The notes: generated by a model not told the origin, from the sequence alone. Shown: positions 17,501-28,958, numbered from the stretch's first letter. The stretch: DNA of 64,000 nt from Luteolibacter sp. SL250 (GCF_026625605.1 NZ_CP113054.1:3038001-3102000), one strand, 5' to 3'. Numbers and translations are program-made.

Positions 17501-20500
17501 TCACAGGCTTGCCGGAATCATCCGCAAGTCCAGCGTGAATGGGAAATCAGGGCTCTCCGGAACCTCCTTCGGGACGATTTTCCCGCCTGTATGGCCGTGG
17601 CGGAAGAAGCGGGCGAGCCGTCTGGCCTCCGCCTCGAAGGCATTGACCGGGAACGTAGTATGATTCCGACCGCCCGGGTGCGCGACATGGTAGGTGCAGC
17701 CTCCGAGGGATCGGTCGTTCCAGGTATCGAGCAGGTCGAACACCAGTGGCGCGTGCGGCGGGATCGACGGGTGGAGGCAGTTCGGCGGTTGCCAGGCGCG
17801 GTAGCGGACGGCGGCCACGAATTCCCCCTGGGTTCCCGTCGGTTGCAGCGGCACCTTGTAGCCATTGCACGCCATCACATGGCGCTCTCCGGTCAGGCCG
17901 CGGACCCGCACCTGCATGCGCTCCAGGGAGCTGTCCACATATCGGACCGTGCCTCCAGGCGTGCCGTCTTCGCCCAGAACATGCCATGGCTCGATGGCGT
18001 GGCGCAGTTCCACATCCACCCCGTCCTGCACGAAGTCGCCGATCTTCGGGAACCGGAACTCCAGGTGCGGGGCGAACCATTCGTCATCGATGGCATAGCC
18101 ACCCGCCCGCAGATGGGACAGCACGTCCTTGAAGTCCTGCCAGATGAAATGCGGCATCATCCAGCGGTCATGGATCTCACTGTCCCAGCGGACCAACGGC
18201 TTCTCGTAGGGATCTTTCCAGAACTTCGCCACCAGCGCGCGCAGCACCAGGTGCTGGGCGAGGCTCATCTGCGAATGTGGCGGCATCTCGAAGTTGCGCA
18301 TCTCCAGCAGCCCCAAGCGGCCGGTGGCACTGTCCGGACTGTAGAGCTTGTCGATGCAGAACTCGGCCCGGTGCGTGTTCCCCGTCGAGTCGATGAGCAG
18401 GTTCCGGAAGGCACGATCCACCTGCCATGGCAGCGGCGTCGTTCCCTCCAGCGTCTTGAAAGCGATCTCCAGCTCGTGGATCGAGTCGTTCCGTGCCTCA
18501 TCGATCCGCGGTGCCTGTGAGGTCGGCCCGACGAACATGCCGGAGAACAGGAAACTCAGGGAAGGATGGTGGTTCCAGAAGGTCACCATGCTCCGCAGCA
18601 GATCCGGGCGGCGGAGCAGCGGACTGTCCGAGGGTGTCTCCCCACCGATGATGATGTGGTTCCCACCGCCGGTGCCGCTGTGGCGGCCATCCAGCATGAA
18701 CTTCTCCGTGCCCAGACGGCAGAGGTGCGCCTCATCGTAGAGCGTTTTGGTATTGAAGACCAGTTCGTCCCATGAGGCGGATGGCTGGAGGTTCACCTCC
18801 AGCACCCCCGGGTCCGGTGTCACGCCCACCTTCTGGATCCGCGGATCATAGGACGGCGGCGTGCCTTCCAGGATGATGGGCGTGCCCAGCTTGCCGGCGG
18901 TGTGCTCCAGCACGGCGATGAGATTGAGGAAATCCTCCGTCTTTTCCACCGGCGGCAGGAATACATGCAGGCGGCCATGCCGGGCCTCGAAGCAGATCGC
19001 CTTGCGGATGACCCAGGAAGCGGACTGCTGGTCTTCGGGACGTTGCTCCCACGGCCGGTGCTTCGGCAGTGGTGGCAGTTCGCCCTGTTTCGTTTCAAGT
19101 GCCGCATCCAGCCCGCCACCCGGATAAACGGGAGGCGACGGGAATGAAGGAATGGGATCCGCCAATTTCCTCGACTGGTGGAGCACCGTCGTTTCGCGGT
19201 GGGTGGAAAGCTTCGGGAGGTCCCTGGTGGGATCTTCCGGAACGAAATAGGGAAAGTCCTTCTCAGCAACCCATGGCAGGGAATCGAGCGGCAGGCGGTA
19301 GCCGACAGGCGAATCCCCCGGCAGCAGGTAGAGCGTCTCGTCACGGAGGAACCATGGTCCGCTCACCCAGCGTTTGCCCTCCGGGGTGTCCGTGTTTTCC
19401 AACGGCAGCACCCACCCGACGACCTCATCCAGACCTTTGTTGAAAACACGGGCCAGACGCTCCCGCTCCAGCTTGTCCTTCAGGTTCGATTTCAGCGGGT
19501 CAACATTGGTCGGGAGCCTGCGCTCCTTCCACAGGTAGTAGAAGGCGTCCTCATAGGCGGGGATCATCCAGTTGGGATCCGCACCCAGCGCCAGCGCCAG
19601 CTCGGTGCCGAAGTGCTTCGCGGTGTCCTCATTGAAGCCGTAATCCTTCGACTCATCCGCGATCAGGCTGCCGTCTTCCCATATCGGTTCGCCGTCTTTC
19701 CGCCAGTAGCAGGACAGCGCCCAGCGCGGCAGTTGCTCGCCCGGATACCATTTGCCCTGGCCATAGAAAAGAAGCCCGCCCGGGGCGAAATGCCCGCGCA
19801 GCCGCTTGATCAGTTGGTCCGCCAGGATGCGCTTCGTCGGTCCCAGCGCGGCGTTGTTCCACTCATCCCCATCGAAGTCATCGACGGAGATGAAGGTCGG
19901 CTCTCCGCCCATGGTCAGTCGCACATCCATCTTGTCCAGATCCCGGTCGATGGCCCGCCCACTTTCCAGGATGCGTTCCCACTGTTCCTCGCGGTAGGGC
20001 AATGTCGTGCGCGGGGATTCGAAGATCCGTGTGACGGACATCTCGTGTTCCATCGTGGACTCCACCGGCGCGGTGCCGCCGGTGACCGGTGCCGCGCTGG
20101 ATGGCTCCGGTGAACAGGCCAGCGGCAGGTGCCCCTCCCCGGCCAGCAGGCCAGAGGTCGGATCAAGGCCTATCCAGCCCGCCCCTGGCAGATACACCTC
20201 CGTCCACGCGTGCAGGTCGGTGAAATCCACCTCCGCACCGCTGGGGCCGTCGAGGGACTTCACATCCGCCTTGAGCTGGATCAGGTAGCCGGAGACGAAG
20301 CGCGCCGCGAGGCCGAGATGGCGGAGAATCTGCACCAGCAACCATGCGGAGTCCCGGCAGGATCCGGACTCGATCTCCAGCGTCTGCTCCGGTGCTTGCA
20401 CGCCCGGCTCCATCCGGATGTTGTAGTTGATGTCGCGCTGCAGGTCCGCATTGATCGCCACCAGCAGGTCGATGGTGCTTTCCTTGCGCCCCCGGTATTT

Positions 20501-20896
20501 CGCGATCCGGGCGGCCAGCAGCGGCCCGGGTTCTTCGACCTTGAGGAACGGGGCCAGCTCCGTTTTGACACCCGGGTCGTATTTGAAAGGAAACTTCTCC
20601 GCCTCCGGCTCCAGGAAGAAATCGAAGGGGTTCTGGACGGACATCTCCACCACCAGATCCACCTCGATGTCCAGCCGGTCACGCGGTTCCATGAACACCA
20701 GCCGCGCCAAGTAGTTCCCCTGCGGATCCTGCTGCCAGTTGATGAACGGAGCCTCCGGCCCGACCTTGAAGCTGTAGGAAAGGATCCGTGACCGGCAGTG
20801 CGGTGCAGGTCTCAGCCGGACGACATGGGGTCCGTGCTCCACCGGCTTGTCGTATTCATAGCTGGTGCGGTGGTGCAGGGCGACATGGATGGACAT
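17501..20896 (-). CDS. Transglutaminase-like protein with DUF2126
   Basis: An 1,131-residue protein. The bacterial transglutaminase N-terminal domain (HHRTSYEYDKPVEHGPHVVR) is followed by a transglutaminase core with Cys180 in ESGSCRDSAWLLVQILRHLG, His229 in TDLHAWTEVYLPG and Asp245 in WIGLDPTSG, a complete Cys-His-Asp triad. From about residue 325 a long DUF2126 region runs to the end (LTMGGEPTFISVDDFDGDEW, GGNHIIIGGETPSDSPLLRR, RNLLIDSTGNTHRAEFCIDK). It has no signal peptide, so it is probably cytoplasmic. It heads a two-gene unit with the ATP-grasp/alpha-E protein. Gene-neighbourhood studies of ATP-grasp amidoligases predict that such pairs build and process a peptide; the product is unknown. 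Confidence 0.85.
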   Translation of the reverse strand: MSIHVALHHRTSYEYDKPVEHGPHVVRLRPAPHCRSRILSYSFKVGPEAPFINWQQDPQGNYLARLVFMEPRDRLDIEVDLVVEMSVQNPFDFFLEPEAEKFPFKYDPGVKTELAPFLKVEEPGPLLAARIAKYRGRKESTIDLLVAINADLQRDINYNIRMEPGVQAPEQTLEIESGSCRDSAWLLVQILRHLGLAARFVSGYLIQLKADVKSLDGPSGAEVDFTDLHAWTEVYLPGAGWIGLDPTSGLLAGEGHLPLACSPEPSSAAPVTGGTAPVESTMEHEMSVTRIFESPRTTLPYREEQWERILESGRAIDRDLDKMDVRLTMGGEPTFISVDDFDGDEWNNAALGPTKRILADQLIKRLRGHFAPGGLLFYGQGKWYPGEQLPRWALSCYWRKDGEPIWEDGSLIADESKDYGFNEDTAKHFGTELALALGADPNWMIPAYEDAFYYLWKERRLPTNVDPLKSNLKDKLERERLARVFNKGLDEVVGWVLPLENTDTPEGKRWVSGPWFLRDETLYLLPGDSPVGYRLPLDSLPWVAEKDFPYFVPEDPTRDLPKLSTHRETTVLHQSRKLADPIPSFPSPPVYPGGGLDAALETKQGELPPLPKHRPWEQRPEDQQSASWVIRKAICFEARHGRLHVFLPPVEKTEDFLNLIAVLEHTAGKLGTPIILEGTPPSYDPRIQKVGVTPDPGVLEVNLQPSASWDELVFNTKTLYDEAHLCRLGTEKFMLDGRHSGTGGGNHIIIGGETPSDSPLLRRPDLLRSMVTFWNHHPSLSFLFSGMFVGPTSQAPRIDEARNDSIHELEIAFKTLEGTTPLPWQVDRAFRNLLIDSTGNTHRAEFCIDKLYSPDSATGRLGLLEMRNFEMPPHSQMSLAQHLVLRALVAKFWKDPYEKPLVRWDSEIHDRWMMPHFIWQDFKDVLSHLRAGGYAIDDEWFAPHLEFRFPKIGDFVQDGVDVELRHAIEPWHVLGEDGTPGGTVRYVDSSLERMQVRVRGLTGERHVMACNGYKVPLQPTGTQGEFVAAVRYRAWQPPNCLHPSIPPHAPLVFDLLDTWNDRSLGGCTYHVAHPGGRNHTTFPVNAFEAEARRLARFFRHGHTGGKIVPKEVPESPDFPFTLDLRMIPASL

Positions 20897-21009
20897 AAAG
20901 TGAAGGGCGCTGGAGCGTTAAAATACGCATAAATCCATAGCATCCCGCATGCCAGAGCAAGCGTGCAACCCCTCGGGGTTCAGAAACTTTCGTCACCGGC
21001 AGGCCACCC

Positions 21010-22559
<1,550 letters not shown>

Positions 22560-22603
22560 TTCATGAGGCGGGGCCGGTGACCGCCGCCCCATCATTGTCC
22601 ATC

Positions 22604-22635
22604 AAAAGGCGCTCCCTCACCGGAGCGCCTTTTTC
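22604..22635. terminator. Bidirectional intrinsic terminator between leuB and the PEP-CTERM gene
   Basis: GGCGCTCC (22608-22615) and GGAGCGCC (22622-22629) form the stem, flanked by AAAA on the left and TTTTT on the right. Genes on both sides converge on it. Confidence 0.85.
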
Positions 22636-22647
22636 TTTGTCCGGAAA

Positions 22648-23463
22648 TTATTTCCGGCGTCGACCAAGCAGAAGCCCCCCTCCGAGGGCACCCAGAATCG
22701 CCACACCTGGTTCAGGCACGTATTCCACGGTCAGGAATGGCCGGTAATACGAATCCGGCGTGATTCCATCACCTGGGACGGTGTCAGTCGCATCATCGCT
22801 GTGGAAGAAAAACACCCGGCGGCTCCCATCCCCTTCATAGGTGGCCGACATCTTCATGAGCATGTCGAGGGTGTTGCCACCTTCAAATGCAGCTTGGGCC
22901 GCCGCGACAAAAGCCGAAGAAGTGGAGAAGGTATAGAGGACTTCGTCCACGGTTCCTGGATCTGCGGAAACCGTCGAAAGGATCAGGGAATTGTAGTCGC
23001 CCCCGTTCGCCGTCCATGGAGTTCCCGATTGTGCGGCGTTCCACCTTACCCCTCCGTCCACATCATTGGAACCGTTCACGTTGCCGGTTCCTTCTACAAA
23101 AGGACGGGTCAACTGGTGCAGATTGAAATCCACGGCTCCATCCACCGAATTGGTATCGTTTCGCTCTCCACGGATGGTCAGGGAAATCGAGGTGATGGTC
23201 GAACCGGCGGGAATATCCGCCAGCGAGAAACCAAACACGGTTCTGAGGTTCGCTCCGGAAAGTGACCCGACCAGCCCATAGGTACCCGCACCATAGTTGT
23301 TGCTTGGAAAGTCGCTGCGGATCGTCGCCATCGAGGATACGTATCCGGTTGCCGGCGAAACACCCTGCTGCAAGATGAGGGATGCCGCACCTGCCGCCAT
23401 CGGCAATAGAGTGGCTACGGTTCCAATGAGCATGGTTTTTGATCTGATGGGACGGATTGTCAT
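22648..23463 (-). CDS. PEP-CTERM sorting domain protein with DNRLRE-like domain
   Basis: A 271-residue exported protein with signal peptide (MLIGTVATLLPMAAGAAS, preceded by MTIRPIRSKT). The body is a beta-sandwich of the DNRLRE/disaggregatase-like kind (YVSSMATIRSDFPSNNYGAG ... FGFSLADIPAGSTITSISLT). It ends with the sorting signal VPEPGVAILGALGGGLLLGR and basic RRK, the substrate tag of exosortase. No exosortase gene lies in the window. It probably ends up on the surface or in the exopolysaccharide matrix. Confidence 0.85.
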   Translation of the reverse strand: MTIRPIRSKTMLIGTVATLLPMAAGAASLILQQGVSPATGYVSSMATIRSDFPSNNYGAGTYGLVGSLSGANLRTVFGFSLADIPAGSTITSISLTIRGERNDTNSVDGAVDFNLHQLTRPFVEGTGNVNGSNDVDGGVRWNAAQSGTPWTANGGDYNSLILSTVSADPGTVDEVLYTFSTSSAFVAAAQAAFEGGNTLDMLMKMSATYEGDGSRRVFFFHSDDATDTVPGDGITPDSYYRPFLTVEYVPEPGVAILGALGGGLLLGRRRK

Positions 23464-23609
23464 AAATCCGAGTGATCCCTCCCCTGACCCGGTGGGTCAA
23501 TTTCGAACCACCCGCACTAACCGAACAGGCAGTATCCTCCACAATCCGGGCACCGGGAAACGCGGCGATCTGGATTGGACGTTTTGCTCCAGCCAAGCAT
23601 GCTGCCCGC

Positions 23610-26207
23610 GTGCAGTTGCCCGTCTTCGAAATCGCCGATGCCCTCAAAGCGGCTGTCGGTCCGGAAAAGTCCCGCGTTCTCCTGAAAGCCCCCACCGGCT
23701 CGGGGAAATCCACCTCCGTTCCCGGCATGGTCGCGGAGGCCGTGCCCGCGGGCAGGATCATCGTGATCGAGCCACGGCGGATGGCGGCGCGGTTGCTCGC
23801 CACCTGGGTGGCCAAACAGCGGAACACCCCCGTGGGGCACGAAACAGGCTATGCGGTGCGCTTCGACACGAAATACCGCAACGACACCCGCATCCTCTAC
23901 ATGACGGATGGTGTCTTCCAGCGTTGGATCCAGGATGAGCCGGACCTGCCGGGAGTGGCCGCCGTCATTTTCGATGAGTTCCACGAACGCAGGCTGGCGG
24001 TGGACATTTCCCTCGCCCGTTGCCTGGACCTCCAGGACGGACCGAGGCCGGACCTGAAGGTCATCGTCATGTCCGCCACGCTGGAGACGGGGAACCTCGC
24101 GGAATACATGAACCCCGTCACCTCGCTGGAAGCCGGTGGCCGCACCTACCCGGTGGAGGTCAAATACCGCCCCGACCGGCCGCAGCAGAACAATCGCACC
24201 GGCGGCCCGCCCCGCGAGGTCCCCGTCTGGGAGCGGATGGTGAAGGTCTGCATGGAGGCCATAACCATGGATGACGCCGGAAACATCCTGATGTTCCTGC
24301 CCGGCACCCATGAGATCCGGAAAACCATCGAGTTGCTGGAATCCGGCTCCGCCACCCGTGGATGGGACGTCTTTCCCCTCTACTCCGCCCTGCCTCCGGC
24401 GGCGCAGGAGGCCGCCATCGCTCCGGGGCCGAAGCCGAAGATCATCGTCGCCACCAACGTGGCGGAAACCTCCCTCACCATCGCCGGTGTCCGCACGGTG
24501 ATCGACTCCGGCTTCGCCCGAATCGCCTCCTTCGAGGCCAGACGGGGCATCAACACCCTGCTCATCCGGAAGATCGCCCGCGCCGCCGCGGAGCAGCGTG
24601 CCGGCCGCGCCGGACGGACGGCCCCCGGACGATGCTTCCGCCTGTGGTCGGAAGCGGACCACGCGAAGCGCGCCGAGTTCGAATCGCCCGAGGTCCACCG
24701 GGTGGAACTCGCGGAGGCATTCCTGTTGCTCAAGGCGTCCGGCGTGGACGACCTGCGCGGCTTCCGCTGGCTGGATGCCCCCACCCCGGATTCCCATGAC
24801 CGTGCCGAGCGGCTGCTCCATGACCTTTCCGCCACGGACACCACCGGCCACTTGACGGACGAGGGTCGGAAGATGGCATCGCTGCCACTCGAACCCCGCT
24901 TCGCGCGCCTCCTGCTGGCCGGGATGGAGCACGGGTGTGTCGCGGAGACCGCCTTCATCGCCTCCGCCGTCCAGGGGGAAGGCATCTTCACCAACAAGCG
25001 TGGTGGTGTTTCCCGGAAGGACTTCATCTATCCGGATGACGACACCGACTTCGCCGGGGAGTACCGAGCCTTTGACGCCGCCGCCGGGATGAACTTCGAC
25101 CCGCAGCGCTGCGTGCAACTGGGCGTCCTCGCCCGGGGTGCGCGGGAAACCGCCCAGTCGCTCGACCGGTTGCTTTCACTGGCCAAGAACTTCGGCTGGC
25201 CGGTGGGCCGCATCGATTTCGAGAAGAACCATGAGGCGATCGGCAAGGCGATGCTCGCCGCCTTCAGCGACCAGCTCGCCATCCGCTTCTCGCAGGGAAC
25301 GCTCGCCTGCCGTCTGGTGGGCAACCGCAGGGGAAAGCTCGACGAGGATTCCTGCGTGAAGAACGCGCCCGCCTTCGTCGCGGCGGAGATCACGGAGGTG
25401 GAAGCCCGCGAGGTCATCACCCACCTGAAGCGTGCCACCGCCATCGACCCCGCGTGGCTGGCGGAACTTTTCCCGGAGGATCTTTCGGAGACGGACGGAG
25501 CCGCGTTTGACGAAACCCGCCGACGGGTCGTTTCCCGGAAGCAGACCGTCTTCCGCGATCTGGTGCTGGAGTCGAAGGAGTCCGACCACAACGTCAATCT
25601 CGACAAGGCCGCGGAGATCCTGGCCGCCCGCGTCCTCTCCGGAGAGCTGATCCTTAAAAACTGGGATGATCAGGTGGAGCAGTGGACCACCCGCCTGAAG
25701 TTCCTCTCCTCCACCCTGCCGGAACTCGGCATGCCGACATGGACGGATGAGGACAAGGCGGACGCGATCGCGCAGATCTGCCATGGCCACGTCGCCTACA
25801 AGGACATCAAGGAGGCGAATCCATGGCCCGTGCTGAAGGAGTGGCTGAGCCATGCCCAGCGCATGGCCCTGGATTCCTACTGCCCGGAGCGCATCACCCT
25901 GCCGAACGGCCAGAGCGCTAAGGTCACCTATCAGCCGGGGAAGGATCCGTTCATCTCCGTCCGCGTTTCCCACCTCTTCGGCGTCTGGGAAACACCGGCC
26001 ATCTGCAATGGCCGCATGCCCCTGCTGGTCCACATCCTCACTCCCGGCCAGAAGCCATGGAACATGACGAAGGACCTGAAGAACTTCTGGGCCAGCGGCT
26101 ATTTCCAGATGAAAAAGGACGTGGCCGGACGCTACCCGCGCCATCCATGGCCTGATGACCCGAAGACGTATGTCCCGCAACCGAGGAACGACCGCCGCCG
26201 GGACTGA
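23610..26207 (+). CDS. hrpB: ATP-dependent helicase HrpB
   Basis: A DEAH/RHA-type helicase of about 865 residues when started at the GTG at 23610 (LPVFEIADALKAAV), which matches the usual HrpB N-terminus. An in-frame ATG at 23472 would add 46 low-complexity residues across the divergent promoter region. Motifs in order are Walker A APTGSGKST, IEPRRMAARLLA, the DEXH box DEFHERRLAVD, MSATLETG, FLPGTHEIR, ATNVAETSLTIAGV and EQRAGRAGRTAPG. The C-terminal HrpB domain ends with WPDDPKTYVPQPRNDRR, typical of the family. Its substrate in bacteria is unsettled. Confidence 0.9.
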   Translation: MQLPVFEIADALKAAVGPEKSRVLLKAPTGSGKSTSVPGMVAEAVPAGRIIVIEPRRMAARLLATWVAKQRNTPVGHETGYAVRFDTKYRNDTRILYMTDGVFQRWIQDEPDLPGVAAVIFDEFHERRLAVDISLARCLDLQDGPRPDLKVIVMSATLETGNLAEYMNPVTSLEAGGRTYPVEVKYRPDRPQQNNRTGGPPREVPVWERMVKVCMEAITMDDAGNILMFLPGTHEIRKTIELLESGSATRGWDVFPLYSALPPAAQEAAIAPGPKPKIIVATNVAETSLTIAGVRTVIDSGFARIASFEARRGINTLLIRKIARAAAEQRAGRAGRTAPGRCFRLWSEADHAKRAEFESPEVHRVELAEAFLLLKASGVDDLRGFRWLDAPTPDSHDRAERLLHDLSATDTTGHLTDEGRKMASLPLEPRFARLLLAGMEHGCVAETAFIASAVQGEGIFTNKRGGVSRKDFIYPDDDTDFAGEYRAFDAAAGMNFDPQRCVQLGVLARGARETAQSLDRLLSLAKNFGWPVGRIDFEKNHEAIGKAMLAAFSDQLAIRFSQGTLACRLVGNRRGKLDEDSCVKNAPAFVAAEITEVEAREVITHLKRATAIDPAWLAELFPEDLSETDGAAFDETRRRVVSRKQTVFRDLVLESKESDHNVNLDKAAEILAARVLSGELILKNWDDQVEQWTTRLKFLSSTLPELGMPTWTDEDKADAIAQICHGHVAYKDIKEANPWPVLKEWLSHAQRMALDSYCPERITLPNGQSAKVTYQPGKDPFISVRVSHLFGVWETPAICNGRMPLLVHILTPGQKPWNMTKDLKNFWASGYFQMKKDVAGRYPRHPWPDDPKTYVPQPRNDRRRD

Positions 26208-26295
26208 CTCAAGGACCGGCATGCCCGACTTTTCCTGAGTTCTTCGGTTGATCCCGGGCCGAAAACACAAGAATCTCCGACCACTCCATCCCCGC

Positions 26296-26856
26296 ATGTG
26301 GCGTCTCATCTTCATCATCTCCATCCTGCCCATCGTCGCCGCCATCGTCGCCCGCTGGTACTTCGGCCTCCGTGTGCTCTCAAAGGACGGACGGCAGCCC
26401 TGCACGGTGGACCCCATCCGCTGGCAGGTCTATCTGGGGGACAAGCCGGCGCTTGAGACACCCTCCGCCCCGGCCGTGGAGCTGGGAAAGGTCCTGCGTC
26501 TCGCCGCCCTGGAAGACTGGAAAACCAGGGAGCCGAAGAAGGCGGCCTCCCGGGAAAGCGCACGCAAGTTCGGCCTCGCCGTACCCCCACTGGCTCTCGT
26601 CATCGCGGTCTTCGCGCTGCTCGTGGCGAAAATCCCGTTCCTTGGTGCGGTGGCCATCCTTTTTGCTTCGACCGCGCTTTCCGCCGCATTCGGACTTCTC
26701 AGCCTGGGCGGTGAGCTGCGCGCCATCGCCGTGACCACGCGGAAGCTCCGCGAATCCCGCTCCTTCATGCGCCGTGACGATGAGGAGGCGGTCGCCAGTT
26801 GTGCCGTCGCCCATGCCTGGTCGGAGTCCATCCCGCCCATCCTCCGCGTCTTCTGA
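26296..26856 (+). CDS. Hypothetical membrane protein
   Basis: A 186-residue protein with no family recognised. Starting at 26296 puts a membrane segment first (MWRLIFIISILPIVAAIVA). After a charged middle part (about residues 35-90) two further hydrophobic segments follow (PPLALVIAVFALLVAKIPF and GAVAILFASTALSAAFGLLS), then a short hydrophilic tail. An in-frame ATG 48 bases upstream would add a basic leader. It ends 14 bases before the S10 peptidase gene and may be co-transcribed with it. Confidence 0.6.
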   Translation: MWRLIFIISILPIVAAIVARWYFGLRVLSKDGRQPCTVDPIRWQVYLGDKPALETPSAPAVELGKVLRLAALEDWKTREPKKAASRESARKFGLAVPPLALVIAVFALLVAKIPFLGAVAILFASTALSAAFGLLSLGGELRAIAVTTRKLRESRSFMRRDDEEAVASCAVAHAWSESIPPILRVF

Positions 26857-26870
26857 CATCCTGCTCCCCT

Positions 26871-28370
26871 ATGAAACCCGCGCTTTTCCTGCTACTGTCC
26901 ACCTCGCTTTCGTTCGCCCAGCCGGAGGCGGAGAAGAAGAAAGAGGGAGCCCCGCCGAAAGAAGCGCCCGAAAAGGCCATCCCGAAGGATCCTGTCACCC
27001 GGGAAGATGCCGTGACCATCGACGGCAAGCGCATCCCCTACCGGGCCACCACCGGGAAGCTCCAGCTCAAGAAGGACGACGGCACACCCCGCGCCTCCAT
27101 CTTCCATGTTTCCTATGAACGGACTGATGTGAAGGACACCACGACCCGCCCGGTCGTCTTCTGTTTCAACGGGGGGCCAGGTTCGTCCGCCGTCTGGCTC
27201 CACCTCGGCGGCATCGGTCCGCGCCGTGTGGAGTTGCCGGGAGATGGCACCGCGGCCCCCGTCCCACCGGTGAAGGTCATCGGAAATGAATACAGCATCC
27301 TCGATGTGGCGGACCTGGTCTTCATCGATCCGGTGACGACCGGATACAGCCGCGCGGAGAAGGACACGAAGGACAAGGAGTTCCATGGTGTGGACGAGGA
27401 TGTCGAGTCCGTGGGTGACTTCATCCGTCGCTGGGTCACGGAGCATGGCCGCTGGGCATCCCCAAAATATCTGCTGGGGGAATCCTACGGCGGAGTGCGT
27501 GCGGCGGGCCTCTCCGACCACCTCCAGTCACGCTATGGCATGTCACTCAACGGCGTGGTCATGCTCTCCACGTTGCTGGATTTCCGCACCATCCGTTCCT
27601 CGCAGGGGGATGATCTTTCCTACTCCGTCTTCCTGCCTGCCTTCACCGGCACCGCCCACCACCACAAAAAGATCACCGGTGACCGCGACCAGCTCATCGC
27701 CGAAAGTTCCCGTTTCGCCTTCGACGAGTACGCCGCGGCGCTCATCAAGGGATCATCCCTCGAAGATGCTTCTGCCAAGACAGTCGCGGAAAAGCTGGCA
27801 TCCCTGACAGGTGTTCCTGCGAAGGTGTGGCTCGAAAAGAAACTGCGTATCAGCCCGTCCGAATTCCGCAGCGAGCTTCTGCGCGCGGAGCGCAAGATCG
27901 TCGGCCGCTTCGATGCCCGCGTCGCATGGGACGGTGCTGACGTCACCGCCGCCTACGCGGACCAGGACCCGTCCTACTCGCTCGCCTATGGCGCATTCTC
28001 CACCGGAATGCTGGCCTATCTTGGCAACGACCTGGGATGGAAGGAAGACCAGCCGTACGAGATCCTCACGTCGAAAGTCCAGCCGTGGAGATGGGGGACG
28101 GACAACGAAGTTCTCAACCTTAGTGGAAAGCTGGTGGAGGCCGTGCGGGACAATCCGCACCTGCGCATTCTGGTGATGTGCGGACGCACCGACCTGGCGA
28201 CTCCACCGGAGGGCATGGCCTACTCCGTGCGCCAGATGCTGGACCTGCCTGAGCCCCTGCGGAAAAACATCTCCTTCACCCACTATGATGCGGGACACAT
28301 GTTCTACCTGAATCCTCCCGATCTGGTGAAGTGCCGGGTGGATCTCGTCAAATTCCTCACCCCCCGTTGA
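26871..28370 (+). CDS. S10 family serine carboxypeptidase-like protein
   Basis: A 499-residue exported peptidase-like protein. A short signal peptide (MKPALFLLLSTSLSFAQ) justifies the start at 26871; a Lys/Glu/Pro-rich linker follows. The alpha/beta-hydrolase fold has the oxyanion region FCFNGGPGSSAVWLHLGGIG, nucleophile Ser205 in LLGESYGGVRAAG, Asp441 in VMCGRTDLATPP and His476 in HYDAGHMFY, the full S10 triad. It would cleave C-terminal residues of peptides in the periplasm or outside. A DUF4870 gene follows 3 bases after its stop. Confidence 0.85.
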   Translation: MKPALFLLLSTSLSFAQPEAEKKKEGAPPKEAPEKAIPKDPVTREDAVTIDGKRIPYRATTGKLQLKKDDGTPRASIFHVSYERTDVKDTTTRPVVFCFNGGPGSSAVWLHLGGIGPRRVELPGDGTAAPVPPVKVIGNEYSILDVADLVFIDPVTTGYSRAEKDTKDKEFHGVDEDVESVGDFIRRWVTEHGRWASPKYLLGESYGGVRAAGLSDHLQSRYGMSLNGVVMLSTLLDFRTIRSSQGDDLSYSVFLPAFTGTAHHHKKITGDRDQLIAESSRFAFDEYAAALIKGSSLEDASAKTVAEKLASLTGVPAKVWLEKKLRISPSEFRSELLRAERKIVGRFDARVAWDGADVTAAYADQDPSYSLAYGAFSTGMLAYLGNDLGWKEDQPYEILTSKVQPWRWGTDNEVLNLSGKLVEAVRDNPHLRILVMCGRTDLATPPEGMAYSVRQMLDLPEPLRKNISFTHYDAGHMFYLNPPDLVKCRVDLVKFLTPR

Positions 28371-28373
28371 GCC

Positions 28374-28835
28374 GTGGATACCTCACCCGATTCCCACCAT
28401 CCCGCCGCGCCTGCACCGCCTCCCATGCCACAGGCGGCTCCCCCGCCCATGCCCATGCAAATCCACCCCGCCCATGGATATGGCCACCCACCGGCCATCA
28501 CCCCAGACGAACGGAACATGGCCATGCTGTGCCACCTGCTTTCCATCCTAACCGGTTTCATCGGGCCGCTGATCCTCTGGCTCGTGAAGAAGGACGAATC
28601 CCCATTCATCAACCATCACGGGCGTGAGGCGCTGAACTTCCAGATCACGATCTTCTTCGCCTATCTGGCTCTCTTCGGACTGACGATGGTATTGATGATC
28701 GTCTTCATCGGGGTGCTGCTCATTCCGCTCCTGATCGCCCTGCCGCTGCTGGCATTGGTCGCGGAGATCATGGCCTGCATGGCGGCCAACCGCGGGGAGT
28801 GGCACCGCTATCCCTGCTGCCTCCGCCTTTTCTGA
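28374..28835 (+). CDS. DUF4870-type membrane protein
   Basis: A 153-residue protein starting at a GTG 3 bases after the peptidase stop. The first about 42 residues are Pro/His/Met-rich and likely disordered. The rest matches DUF4870 (YtzG/TM2-like): ERNMAMLCHLLSILTGFIGP, LILWLVKKDESPFINHHGRE, ALNFQITIFFAYLALFGLTM, then two more hydrophobic stretches. Its function is unknown. Tight spacing suggests translation coupled to the peptidase. Confidence 0.75.
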   Translation: MDTSPDSHHPAAPAPPPMPQAAPPPMPMQIHPAHGYGHPPAITPDERNMAMLCHLLSILTGFIGPLILWLVKKDESPFINHHGREALNFQITIFFAYLALFGLTMVLMIVFIGVLLIPLLIALPLLALVAEIMACMAANRGEWHRYPCCLRLF

Positions 28836-28923
28836 GCGGAGACCGGTGGTGGGCGCAACATGCCCGCCATTCATGGCCGCCGGGAATATCCTTCACGGAC
28901 TTTCCCATCATCCGGTGTTGGCA

Positions 28924-28938
28924 TGGCAGGCGTTCCGC
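28924..28938 (+). promoter_or_regulatory. Candidate sigma-54 type promoter before the porin gene
   Basis: TGGCAGGCGTTCCGC has GG and GC dinucleotides at the -24/-12 spacing (GG-N10-GC), 20 bases before the ATG at 28959. The -24 half TGGCA fits well and the -12 half CCGC only partly. Similar elements precede other genes of the nitrate island, but GG-N10-GC is a weak signal in GC-rich DNA. Confidence 0.25.
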
Positions 28939-28958
28939 TTTGTGGGGTGGTGATTTCC

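Noticed and set aside
20966-20986. AACCCC/GGGGTT hairpin as khpA terminator
   Set aside because: Only six base pairs with a two-base loop and no U-tract.
23517-25118. A 533-codon minus frame opposite hrpB
   Set aside because: Shadow of a real helicase gene, with Gly/Asp/Val-rich low-complexity translation.
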